Assembly (NCBI GenBank): GCA_037043015.1
Contig: CM073326.1
Coordinates: 496,001 to 560,000, forward strand
DNA: 64,000 nt
Source of the DNA: Bryum argenteum
Lineage: Eukaryota; Streptophyta; Bryopsida; Bryales; Bryaceae
Direction: 5' to 3'
The position numbers and the translations under genes were made by a program. The first letter of the stretch is position 1, and each line of letters begins with the position of its first letter. The notes under the pieces were generated by a model. The model was not told the origin of the DNA, ran no database searches, and worked only from the letters and a program-made list of their open reading frames with translations. This document shows, one piece after another, positions 21,034 through 31,103 of the stretch.

Positions 21034-22323
21034 ATGAGAGATCTCATGATAGAAGTGCTTCAGCATCCGAAGTGGGTAGCAGAGACAGAGAAACGAGGGT
21101 TCATGTGGTTTTTGGAGAATAGGGTGAAGGATGCACTCTGGAATCCCAAGGTTGTAATAGCCAAATATGGAAGGATATTTCGGGAGGGTGATGAGGATTT
21201 CGTTGACGTGGTGAATAGGGCTGATTGTTTTTCAGCCCAAATGAGGGCATTTTCAAAGAATTCACACCGTCGAGGCTCTGGAACATGGTGGCAATCGCTA
21301 GAGGGACGACAAACTCAAACCATGCGATTGACTCATTTGGTTACCATTCCGGATACAGCTCAAATCATACGAGTTGACGACACGAGGTTGAAGGGACGGT
21401 ATGGTACTATTGTCAAAGTTCGCTTCGAAGGTGTTGCAGGCATTGAACCATTTTGGGAATTTGCTGCAAAAACTTCCATTCACCACTTGACACGACTGGA
21501 GTTGGCGAAATTGGAGCATATGAATGAGTCTATGGCGATAAGGATTGGACACCCGGGTGTGATCCGCTTTGTGGCCATTCATCCAGTGAAGAATCAAGGC
21601 TATGCGTTCTGGTGGAATGGCGGGACTATTCGAGAGATGCTGAACCGCGATATGGATTATGGTGACGATGTCTTTGTACATTTGAACTTTGGGAATTCCC
21701 CTGACGACGAAGTTATTCGGGCGCATCAACTGATTCGATTCCGTAAAAAACGGACAGAGCTTGCTTGGGCGTTGTTGCATATCATGAACGAGGTCCACAA
21801 GAGCCACCACCTCCATAATGATATATCTCCAGATAATATCCTTCTCCACTTCCCCGCTGATGAATCACGAGTGTATATCGGAGTATGCGATTGGGGCTTC
21901 TCCACAACGGTTCAGGAACCAATGCAATCCCTTTATACATTTACAAAACGTGAGGAGATGGTGGAGACCCTGCGAAAACGTTATTGGGTAGATCCACGAG
22001 TGGCGTTCTTGTACAAAGCGGGTGAGGATTTACAAGTTATTCCAAAATACTCGATTGCTTCGGAGGAGTTTGCCACGGCCCGCATAGCACAAAGAATTAA
22101 TGGGATGACCATGTCTACGTCGTACGAGAGCTTGCAACGTGGAAACCGAAATACTTCGGTATTCTCCAATGAAGACCTTCCACAAGCTTTCCATCTTTAC
22201 ATGGATAGAGTATGCAACGACAGCCGTGACGGCGCTGGAGGGTTGTCCCATATCATCTCACGGTTTAGCAATATGTTTCATTGGCCTACGCCTCGTGAGC
22301 ATTTTCGGACGAATTACGAATAG
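21034..22323 (+). CDS. Protein kinase-like gene, left element copy, intact
   Basis: A 429-residue frame. Residues 1-100 are unassigned and Trp/Arg-rich. The kinase fold covers about 105-400: glycine-rich loop LKGRYGTIVKV (120-130), VAIK-type Lys in FAAKTS (K146), catalytic loop HNDISPDN (261-268, Asp and Asn kept, Arg replaced by Asn) and DWG in place of DFG (286-288). The metal and phosphate-transfer residues are present, so activity is plausible but the family is atypical. An acceptor-like GTTAG lies 18 nt before the ATG, so an upstream exon may be missing. A second copy, truncated, lies at 50939-51364 in mirror orientation. It is convergent with the repeat-protein gene at 23530-25131. Confidence 0.7.
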   Translation: MRDLMIEVLQHPKWVAETEKRGFMWFLENRVKDALWNPKVVIAKYGRIFREGDEDFVDVVNRADCFSAQMRAFSKNSHRRGSGTWWQSLEGRQTQTMRLTHLVTIPDTAQIIRVDDTRLKGRYGTIVKVRFEGVAGIEPFWEFAAKTSIHHLTRLELAKLEHMNESMAIRIGHPGVIRFVAIHPVKNQGYAFWWNGGTIREMLNRDMDYGDDVFVHLNFGNSPDDEVIRAHQLIRFRKKRTELAWALLHIMNEVHKSHHLHNDISPDNILLHFPADESRVYIGVCDWGFSTTVQEPMQSLYTFTKREEMVETLRKRYWVDPRVAFLYKAGEDLQVIPKYSIASEEFATARIAQRINGMTMSTSYESLQRGNRNTSVFSNEDLPQAFHLYMDRVCNDSRDGAGGLSHIISRFSNMFHWPTPREHFRTNYE

Positions 22324-22329
22324 GAGAAC

Positions 22330-23529
22330 GTAGAATTTGTTTTACGCATATCGGTTTTATATAGTTTATGAATTAGTATGCATGTTCTATTTTCAGTGCA
22401 ATAATACTCTTTGTTTCAAATGCATTGCATGCCTTTCAAATTTTGGCCCACCAAGTACACTTATGTTTATTATAATATTTTGCCCCTTTGCACCATTTGG
22501 ATGAGGCCTTTAGGGTAAAGCCCAAAAAAACCTATTGATTCAATTTTTAAGTGTTGGTTGGGTAATTCAAATTTAGCGATTTATCTTCTATTTTTCTTCT
22601 CATATGTTTATAAGCGAATCACTACTGAAATTCCAAAAATATTTAAGTCATAATATTTACCAATTTTACAGTGGCAGCCTCCAGAAATTACCAACACAAG
22701 CTCAAAATGTATTAGTAAATTATGAATTATATATTTCAGAATTTGTCAAAATTTTAGATTATGGAAAACTGTTAGAACTAAGTTACCTCAAAAATCACAA
22801 ACTCCTACACTCACATACCCCACTCTAAGTTCTTTATAATACTAAATATACGTAACGACGTGCATGTTTTACTATAGTATTGTTCGGACCTGCTTTTAGA
22901 AAATAACTTGTAAGAATGTCAATCAAGAGGAATGAGGCTCCCAAATTTTGCATGAATTTACTACACTTGATTACATATAGGGAAAAAGTATGACCAAAAT
23001 TTTGTTGGTAACAATCGCCAACTCTCCCTTTGCACCGTGGAGACACTGCCTCCAAAGCAAATCCCAAATAAAGTTTTAAACAAAATTTGGATGTTAGGAT
23101 CTCGCAAAGGATAAACATCCTAAGGTCACTTTTTAAAATAGTAACTTAAGATAGGCTTCGGTTCACGATCTTACGGTTGAATGTATTAAATAGATAAAAA
23201 TAATTCATACATACTCCAAGAGTACATACAGGTAGGAAATCGTAGTGATGAACACGAGGTTTCAACTTTCAAGCTTCCAAAACCACTAAAATTCTTACTG
23301 GTTAATAAATGGAATCATAACATATTTACTCAAATAAATGTGTAATATAGGTTATGGTTCTACATTTCGTATATCATTCATATGATGTCCGTTTAGCAAC
23401 AAAACATGGTTAAGAAGGTCTTAAAAAATGACCTCTACCATATGGAGAATAGAGTTCTCATCCAAATACTACATGTACGTACAGTACATTACAACATGCC
23501 TATATGTAAATGTATAACTACTTTGCATC
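22330..23529. other. Intergenic spacer, no gene seen
   Basis: AT-rich sequence between the convergent kinase and repeat-protein genes. It holds only short ORFs. Possible polyadenylation signals exist but none stands out. Confidence 0.5.
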
Positions 23530-25131
23530 CTAGTCCTTATCATCTTGTGTTCGACTTGGCCCTGCTTGGTCTGAGAACCGCCCTCGCGAATAAGCATCAT
23601 ACAAGCGCTGCTCGTCGTAAATACGATCATTTTCAAGCTTGCGGATGTACTCCGCTTGACTTTGAATTGTTGCCTCTCGTAGTTGTCTTTCAAACTCTGC
23701 ATCTTCTTCTTCACGAGTTCGGAATGGTGGCGGGGGAGTGTTGTTACTCCCATATGCATGTTGGCCATACCCTTGATATGGATACTGAGTGATATGCTCT
23801 TCACGATCCTTGTTCCGGTAATTCCAACTGGGCTCGTATTCATCTCTTGCTTGACTTGGAGTACGGTACTCGGGATTGGTAATAGCTCTACCGTACTCGC
23901 CGTGATGATCATGCGTATCTCTTGGATACGTTGGTCTAAAGCTATCTGGAACCTCAGGTCTTCTACCGTATTGGTTGTGAGCATCGTATGATCCAGTAGG
24001 ATACGTTGTGGGGTACCTTTCTCGAATGTTAGGTCCTCTCCCATACTGGCCTCGAGACTCGTATGTGTCCCTTGGATGTGTTGGAATATGGTACTCTGGA
24101 CTACTGGTACCTCTACCATATTGGCCGGGAACATCGTTAAATTCCCGAGGATATGTTGGCGTATAGCTCTCCGGAGCACTCATTCTACCGTATCGGCCTC
24201 CTGACTCGTATGTATCCCGAGGATATGTTGGCATATATCTTCCTCCAGCATTCGGACTTGTATCGTGTTGGCCTCTGGATTGGTACGTATCCCTTGGATG
24301 CTCTGGCCTATATGTCTCAGGAGTAGTGGTTCCTGGACCGTATATATTGCTACCGGGATAATACCCACCACTTCCTATGCCAAAAGATATTGGTGCCACA
24401 CCCCTGTTATTGCTGCGATTATAATTATCTGCGGTGTGACCCCCATATCCCCTCGGAGGTGTATGTTGTTGATGTTCAGATTGACATTCGTATCCCCTCG
24501 GAGGTATGTCTTGTTGATGTTGTGTTTGACCCTCGTATCTCCTCGGAGGTGTATCTTGAGAAATTCGTGTTTGACCTCCATATCTCCTTGGAGGTGTACT
24601 TTCTTCATCTTGAACTTCCGACATCTCCGTATATGTCCGATTTGACCAAAGGGGCATACAGTCACTGGGTCCAAGCCAACTAGTTGGTATGAAATCATGG
24701 CTCCGATCCAATTCGGCAACATTCAAACCTGTTACGGTGCTCCAATTCACGTTCTTATGTAGAACGATTTCTGCCCAAACCATAGCCATGTTGGAATATA
24801 ACATGATTTCCGGCCTAGTATTCCGTACTCCAACGGCAATGGTCACTTCATGATAACGAAGTGTGAAATGTTGACTTGTGCAAATCACTTTGGCTAGTCC
24901 TTCGCGTCGTGGCCCCGATATAATCGCTTGATTTCTTGGCCATAACTTCATGAGGTGTTTCATCTTCACATATCGCTTGCACATGGTGCAATTCCAAATT
25001 CTCGCCGGTTCATCTTCCCATCCATCTTCGGCAACACAATTTGGATCGTCAGTTGCTTCCCAGTCCATCTCCGGGGCCTTGCCCTTGGGTGCACTAGTAC
25101 GTCGTTCCCTCGGCATATTGTTCAGCCACAA
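23530..25131 (-). CDS. Tyr/Gly/Arg-rich repeat protein with CKKYVKM-type domain, left copy
   Basis: A 533-residue frame. The start is at 25131 or at the internal Met 25116 (MPRERRTS). Residues 20-160 form the shared domain: DWEATDDPNC, GWEDEPARIWNCTMC, KRYVKM, KLWPR, HEVTIAVG. Residues 185-245 are a roughly 13-residue repeat (TPPRRYGGQ-like, four to five copies). Residues 260-430 hold a roughly 30-residue repeat centred on PTYPRDTYESRGQYGR (six or more copies). The C-terminus (470-533) is a charged probable coiled coil. The Tyr/Gly/Arg/Gln-rich repeats resemble phase-separating low-complexity proteins. Molecular role is unknown. Promoter P2 lies upstream. The mirror copy at 49018-50268 is damaged. 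Confidence 0.65.
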   Translation of the reverse strand: MWLNNMPRERRTSAPKGKAPEMDWEATDDPNCVAEDGWEDEPARIWNCTMCKRYVKMKHLMKLWPRNQAIISGPRREGLAKVICTSQHFTLRYHEVTIAVGVRNTRPEIMLYSNMAMVWAEIVLHKNVNWSTVTGLNVAELDRSHDFIPTSWLGPSDCMPLWSNRTYTEMSEVQDEESTPPRRYGGQTRISQDTPPRRYEGQTQHQQDIPPRGYECQSEHQQHTPPRGYGGHTADNYNRSNNRGVAPISFGIGSGGYYPGSNIYGPGTTTPETYRPEHPRDTYQSRGQHDTSPNAGGRYMPTYPRDTYESGGRYGRMSAPESYTPTYPREFNDVPGQYGRGTSSPEYHIPTHPRDTYESRGQYGRGPNIRERYPTTYPTGSYDAHNQYGRRPEVPDSFRPTYPRDTHDHHGEYGRAITNPEYRTPSQARDEYEPSWNYRNKDREEHITQYPYQGYGQHAYGSNNTPPPPFRTREEEDAEFERQLREATIQSQAEYIRKLENDRIYDEQRLYDAYSRGRFSDQAGPSRTQDDKD

Positions 25132-25224
25132 GAAAAAAACGCAAAAAAATGGCGTCGATTATCAAGAGGGGACTCAAGGAGCGCAATCGACATGGAAAAC
25201 CACAAAGCGACCAGGGCGCACACC

Positions 25225-25262
25225 GAGTGAGGAGAAAATGAGCCCCGGTCGGCTATTTATAC
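25225..25262 (-). promoter_or_regulatory. TATA-box promoter P2 of the repeat-protein gene
   Basis: On the minus strand TATAAATAG (25254-25262) is followed about 20 nt later by GCTCATTTTCTCCTCAC (25226-25242). It sits at the edge of the GC island and has the same layout as P3-P6. Confidence 0.7.
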
Positions 25263-25264
25263 CG

Positions 25265-25580
25265 ATCGGGGCGGTCGGCATTCGCCTGTTCCCCCGGCCG
25301 TCCGATCTCGGTCGGCGGCGATCGATTCGCCATCGGTCGGCTGGATCGGTCGGCCAATCCGATGGCCGCATTGGCGATCGATCTGAGCCGCCCGATCGGT
25401 CGACAGATCCATCGCGCGTCGCGTCGGATCCGGCCGTCCATCGCGTCGATCGATTCATCACGCAGCCAAGCGACGGATCCGACGGCCGCCGTCCGACGGG
25501 GTCGCGAGGGCGGTCGCTGGCCGTCCGATGCGGTCGCCGGCCGTCCGATGCGGTCGGCCGTCCCCCCGTCCGGTCGGCAG
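25265..25580. repeat. GC-rich CGATCGG-type island upstream of P2
   Basis: CpG-dense low-complexity sequence with CGATCGG, CGGTCGGC and GGCCGTCCGATG permutations. It ends abruptly at a T-rich tract (25586-25650). Confidence 0.8.
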
Positions 25581-25585
25581 GTCAT

Positions 25586-25650
25586 TGTTATTTGTTTTTT
25601 TTTTGTTTTTTTTTCTTTTTTTTCTTTTCTCTTTTTCTTTTTTTTTTAAA
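25586..25650. repeat. T-rich tract
   Basis: About 65 bp of near-pure T with scattered C and G, abutting the GC island. A matching A-rich tract lies at 27548-27578 at the edge of the next island. Together they frame about 1.9 kb that the mirror copy lacks. Confidence 0.8.
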
Positions 25651-25659
25651 ACAACTGTT

Positions 25660-27340
25660 GGGTTTCCGTAGGGAGAAGAAAATGAACGTTTATGGAGAAC
25701 CAAGTCTTGTTTTTTGGATTTTTTCAAACATGAGGCATGCTTTCCCATGGCCCACATAGAAAGGAATTTTTTTTTAGTTACGGTCTTGGAGTCCAAATTT
25801 CCTCCACATGACCTAAATCAAGTCTTCTACAATGTTGTACGGTTGGGATCTAGATTGCTAACCTTTATTTTCATCTCTTGCACTTTGCAAAACGTGTGTT
25901 TCTTGGCTCTAGAGTCTACACCCCCTTGGGCATTTGAGGTTAAGGGTTACAAACTTACAATGAACATGTATTAGCTTAAAAATATATTTTCTCATGAACT
26001 ATAATAGAAGGCTATTGGCATTCATGAAAATATGTGTACGTATAAAACATATAACATATAAATTTCATTATACATACATGCGTCCCAAATTTAGAACCAG
26101 GGATGATAGAATCTACTGTATCCTAATTTGTGTCTTCCATGTCAACAGTAGGTTTTATGTAAATAGACGTGGTTTTATTTATACCGTATATAATAATTAC
26201 TCGTATTTTCTAATATCATTCTTATTCACATTATAATTAGAATACTTCAAAATGACTTAAAGGAACAAAATAAGTTTTTTTTTTTTTGCCAATTGGATCT
26301 AAGATTATATACTCCCCAAACGTAGTGCCTATTTTTAACCAAATGACGCATTATCAAATGAAGGGTCCTATATTGAAATGAAGATGCACAATTTACATTC
26401 TCAAACATGTAATATTGTAATAGACTTATAGAGCATGTGTGACCATTTAGTTTCATAACTTTGGTATTACCGTGTTAGGCCTTACATTGACCACATTTAG
26501 ACATAAGAATAGGCTTAACTTAAAAAACATTCTGCCTAAACAACTCATTCTATTATTGGCTATTTTTGTTTGACACCCTTGAACTAAGGTAGGAGTATAT
26601 TTATAATGTAGTACATATCATTGTACTTAATTTGCACATATTCTTTTTCCATATTTATTAGTACCATTTTTTTATTGTATTTATTTGAATAATTATTTAT
26701 TTACCTCTTACAAAGGTAATAGAAAGAGGACTCTATCGTTTTCTATTTCGCGATCACAAATAAAGAGAAGTAAAAAGGGAGACAAATAAATTTTTGAAAA
26801 TATCCAACTCTAAAAGTTTTTAACATATCGCATCAACTTATAAAGATTGGTGTTGGAAATCTTTGGAAACTCAATTGTGTGTGGAATGAAAATAAGGGAT
26901 TCGTGTATGCATGGTGTAGTATTGAATTATATTTTTAATCGATTAGAATGCCACTTTTCTCCATCCCTTTGCTATTATTATTGACATGGAATAAATCACG
27001 AGTTTGTTGCAAGGAATATATTGATAGTATTTTCAACATTCAACATAGCATCTAAGATTATAGACTCCCCAAACTTAATGTCCATTTTTTACCAAATGTC
27101 GCATTTCCAAAATAAGGGTCCTATATTAAAATGAGGATCCTCAACTTACATTCTCAACCATGCAATATTGAAATAGAGTTATAGTTGTAGGTCATGTGCC
27201 CCAAAGTTGAGTCATATAACCTCATACATTACGAGATCATAATATGTTAGTACACAAGAGAATTTACGAAATTTCATCACTTCTAGATTGAAGTGAAAAT
27301 TCATATAACAAAGCTACTGCAATCATGAAATCTCCAAGTA
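25660..27340. repeat. AT-rich segment with internal duplication
   Basis: No gene is seen. Segments 26290-26470 and 27045-27230 are diverged direct copies of each other (shared ATCTAAGATTATA, CTCCCCAAAC, AAGGGTCCTATATT). The stretch at 26430-26510 also resembles 28455-28550. Confidence 0.7.
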
Positions 27341-27345
27341 AACCA

Positions 27346-27388
27346 TAACCCTAAACCCTAAACCCTAAACCCTAAACCACTAAACCCT
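27346..27388. repeat. Interstitial telomere-type repeat
   Basis: About five CCCTAAA units with an imperfect end, in the same plus-strand orientation as the tracts at 7832 and 46721. Confidence 0.95.
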
Positions 27389-27396
27389 ATCCGTGA

Positions 27397-28150
27397 ATAA
27401 AGAATATATAGCATTTCACAAATCAACATAGGATTCCTTTTTTCATTGTGTAATAATCACTGAGAATCTAATAACAGAAATATGAGAGGGATTAAAATTT
27501 AAAAAGGATCCTATGAAATTTTGAAAGATTCCAGGAACACAATGGAAACTAAGAATAAAAAAAAAAAGAAAAAAAAAATCCCGAAGCGGGCGATGGCGAT
27601 GTACGATCGGTCAATCTGGGCCGCTCGTGCCCGGCCGACCAATCGGACCGACCGCATGACCGGCCTACCGACCGACCCGGCGACCGGGGACCGGCCCGGA
27701 GACCGGCCGGGCGGCCTGCGGTCGGCCTGCCGACCGACCGGTCGGCTATCCGTCGGTCGGCCCGCGTACCTCCCTCCCCCTCCTCTTCTTGCCTCTCCCC
27801 AGAAGGCCAGAACTCCCGTTTCCTCAACTTCTCTCACTTCCCTGCATTGCATATTTGCATTTCTATATTTAGCGTCTCGCATACACGTGGCGTCTAAATC
27901 GGGGTAGGGAATGTTCTGACAAGGGAATGTCGGGAAGATCTCTTTGTCAGAAACAAGAATGTTTTATGACAAAGATACTCTAGGCTCCAAATAATTCTAT
28001 AATAAGGGACTCCTTGCAAGAGGAGTCAAGGCCAACATATCTCCCATGCCGATTCCCCCATTAGTGAAGGTGTTGGGAGTTGGTGCCCATTTCTAGAAGG
28101 AAAACGAAGGTTATGGGGCCAATTCTTATTGTTAGCGAGAGTCCATGTTT
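27397..28150 (-). repeat. Repeat module M, copy M1
   Basis: In minus orientation this holds, in order: an AATAAGAATTGGCCCC block, GACAAAGATACT/AGTATCTTTGTC with the AACATTC and GTCGGGAA blocks, GACGCCACGTGG or a variant, a GGGAAGTG block, a GC-rich CGACCGG tract (27590-27770), an A/T tract and a GGATCC...AGGAATCCTATG block (27400-27530). Homologous copies are M2 (45230-46200) and M3 (47740-48870). No ORF is shared. It is likely a regulatory or subterminal part of the multi-gene element. Confidence 0.7.
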
Positions 28151-28259
28151 TAGATTTGTTCTCATTGATTTTATTTCTTACAAATATTCTTTCTTAATTT
28201 GAATCAAGAGAACGCTTTTAGGCCATGAATTGACATTCATTTCTTGAATGTCCCAACTT

Positions 28260-28800
28260 TTGTCAAAAATTGATCCATTCTCACAAGGAGATGTTCTCAT
28301 CTATTGGCCCCATTAATGGCTTCGCCCCTATTGTGCACTTTGAGGTGGCCCTAAATCCTCTCATATCACTTTCCGGACTTTTTACCTATTCCTTGATGAG
28401 AGTATACTTATGTCTAACATTGGAGAGATCTAAGTATATATTAAATGTAGGTGAGCATGTGTGAGTATTTTGTTTTCATAACTTTGGTATTACCGTATTA
28501 GTCAATATTTAAACTTCCTATTTAGCCCTTAAGTTGTCCACATTTTATGGTCTATATTATTTCATGTGCATTTAGAAATAATTCCATCGTTGTGTATTAA
28601 TTTGAGTAATTATTTATTTACCTCTTGTAAAGGTAATTGATATACAGTTCTATTGTTTTCTATTTTGTGATCATAAATTAAGAGAAGTAAAAAGCGTTAC
28701 AAATAAATTAATAAAAATATCGCACCCTATAAGTTTTTAACATATGGCAATAACGGCATCAACTTATAAAGTTATAATCATATTTGATCTTGTACACGTA
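28260..28800. repeat. Non-coding spacer with an inverted counterpart at about 46900-47640
   Basis: Blocks such as GGAGAGATC, AAATGTAGGTGA, CATAACTTTGGT and TGGTCTATATTA recur in inverted orientation and mirrored order in the right half. The mirror symmetry therefore includes non-coding DNA. Confidence 0.75.
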
Positions 28801-28809
28801 TAGTACTTC

Positions 28810-30500
28810 TATTTTATGTTAAATGAAGTTGATTATTCTTATATTAGAAACTTTGATGGATTGATTAGGGAATAGAATGATTTGAATAGCCATTGCTTTT
28901 TCATTTAGAGTATATTGTGGATGAAATCACTTGAGCATAGGATATAAGGTTCATGGTCTAGGATTTATTAATTTCCCCTGGCTAATATTTTTATTTTTCC
29001 ATATCCAATACATTATTTTACAAACCTTTGTAGGCTAATTTCTTTATTATATATTGGACATGTTATAGTCTCATCCGGGATGTTGGTTCTTAACTCGGGT
29101 CCCCTCTAAAATGAAAATAATTAAATAAATAATATATATACACTATACGGTAAAGATAGAGCGCTTTTTGCTAAAAACATATTTAGAGGTAAAGTCACTC
29201 TACATAAATAGCGATTTAATGCTAAAATTTTATTTACAGGTAAACAAGTTCTATATAAATAGTGGTTCTATTTAAATACATATTTAGAGGTAAAGCAAAT
29301 CAATTCTACTTTGTGTGCGAGAACTATAAATCAAAAAGTACATACATAAATATATATACTATACATGTATTGACATATACAGGAAATATTATATTTATTA
29401 TAAATTCAACAATAATACGATACAATTATAGTATATATTACATATAATATATACCTTCATATACATATTATACTATGAAACATAAAGTACATACATAAAT
29501 ATACATATTCTAATTTATTAATACATAGTATATACGTAAATATACATATCCTACTTTAAATATAAATGGTTTACATACATGAAGAGTTAGATTTCTATAA
29601 TTGATCTATTAATAAGATTTGTTTTTAGAAATAGGAAAGTAAAAGACTATAGAAAGACTTTTAGGTGGATATATAAACTCATGGGTAAGATGGAAGAGAC
29701 TATTTTTTGTCGTGAGTTCTTTGGTTATATTTATATACAATTGTTATATTCGATATGAAAATTGGAGTTTGTATCTATCTATCTTCTTGAAGAACAGTAA
29801 TTACCAGTTTATAATTATCCTATTAGTATAAGAAATTCGTTCCAAGGGAGACGGTTAAGTAGAAACTTTTAAGCAACTAGGTCTAATTTTTAAAAAAAAC
29901 CTAAAACAAATTTAAATAAAACAACTTTAAATTTGTAGGGAAAGTTTACACAATTTGGGAATAAAATTTTATCCACATTTCTTATTTCTTGAGATCTATC
30001 TCACGCTTTTTTACATGCGCTTCTTACGTTGGTAATTGTATTTTCTAATTCAAAATCACTCAAAACATAGAATTTGGTACAAAGGGCGGTTATTTAGTCT
30101 CCATTGAGGATGCCCTAAAAAACATACTCTTGTAAGTCATGTGCATAAAAGTTTGATTCATAGAGCCTCATAGATTGCGAGATGATAATTTATTAGTGCA
30201 CAAGAGAATCTACTAAATTTCATCATTTTCAGATTGAAGTGAAATTCATAACAAGTTGGTTTTGAGGGGTTTTGGCACTTTTTACGGCTACTTTATACTA
30301 GAGGCCATTTGAAGTTGGGCCCATTTGGAGTTGAGCCCACTTGGACTTAAAGTGGGCCTTAACTTTAGCTCTACTTTACAAAGTGGGTCATAGAGTGGAT
30401 CTTGCAATATAAAGTCCTAATGCCCACTTCGAGGGCCCAAATTTAATATTTTAGAGATAGATAGATCTTCATTGGTTGATGCCTAGGGTTTGTAAAGGGG
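28810..30500. other. AT-rich spacer, no gene seen
   Basis: It contains two diverged tandem copies of a roughly 63-bp unit (ATTTAGAGGTAAAG, 29170-29300) and AT-rich microsatellite-like runs of ACATACATAAATATA (29330-29580). No coding signal. Confidence 0.6.
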
Positions 30501-30514
30501 CACAACAAATTTTG

Positions 30515-30920
30515 GGGTTAGGGTTTAGAGCGGCGGCCGGCGGCCGCTCCGCCAGGCCCGGCCTGCGAAGGTTCGGCCGTCAGGGTCGGTCGGCCAGGCC
30601 CGGGCGGTCCGGGCGATCAATCGGACGGTCCCGATGGCCCCACGGCCGTCCGAGCTCGGCTCGGCCTGCGTCCGGGGCGGCGGGCAGGCCGGGGGGCGGC
30701 CGGCAGTCCGGGGGGGCGGCTCGGCAGGCCCGGGGCGGGCGGTCGCAGGTCCGGGGCGGCCGGCAGTCCGGGGGCGGCCGGCAGTCCGGGGCGGCGGGCA
30801 GGTCCGGGGGCGGTCGGCAGTCCGGGGGACCGGACGGCCGGTCCAGCGAGCGGTCGGCCGCTCCGGGGCTTCTGACGGCTAGGCCGGCCGGGCGGTTCGG
30901 TCGGCCGTCCGGCATGAGGG
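30515..30920. repeat. GC-rich island upstream of P3
   Basis: Tandem CAGTCCGGGGGCGGCCGG-like units and CGGTCGGCC variants. Highly CpG-rich and G-rich on the plus strand, with quadruplex potential. ORFs within are by-products. Confidence 0.85.
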
Positions 30921-30923
30921 CAC

Positions 30924-30960
30924 TATAAAGGGCCGTCCGGCTTCATTTTCCACCACTTCC
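30924..30960 (+). promoter_or_regulatory. TATA-box promoter P3 of the left RING-protein copy
   Basis: TATAAAG at 30924-30930, then CTTCATTTTCCACCAC from about 30941. Same layout and spacing as P2, P5 and P6. Confidence 0.7.
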
Positions 30961-31103
30961 TCTCCTCATGGTAACCCAATTCGAATTGCCTCCAGTTGCT
31001 AAGGCGCCTGATGCATTCTAGTTGGAGAGGAGAAGAGGGTCGGTTTTTTTTCACATTTGTTGCGGCTGCTTCGTCCCGTGGATCCTTCGGTGATACTTGC
31101 ACG

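Noticed and set aside
23683-24645. Plus-strand ORFs of 60-130 codons over 23.4-24.7 kb
   Set aside because: They are antisense shadows of the repetitive Tyr/Gly-rich gene on the minus strand.
30476-30928. Long ORFs in the GC islands here and at 1088-1699, 24950-25759, 27511-27907, 35967-36672, 45616-46052 and 48336-48905
   Set aside because: Open frames appear on both strands at once and encode only Arg/Gly/Pro/Ala-rich repeats. Stop codons are rare simply because the sequence is GC-rich.
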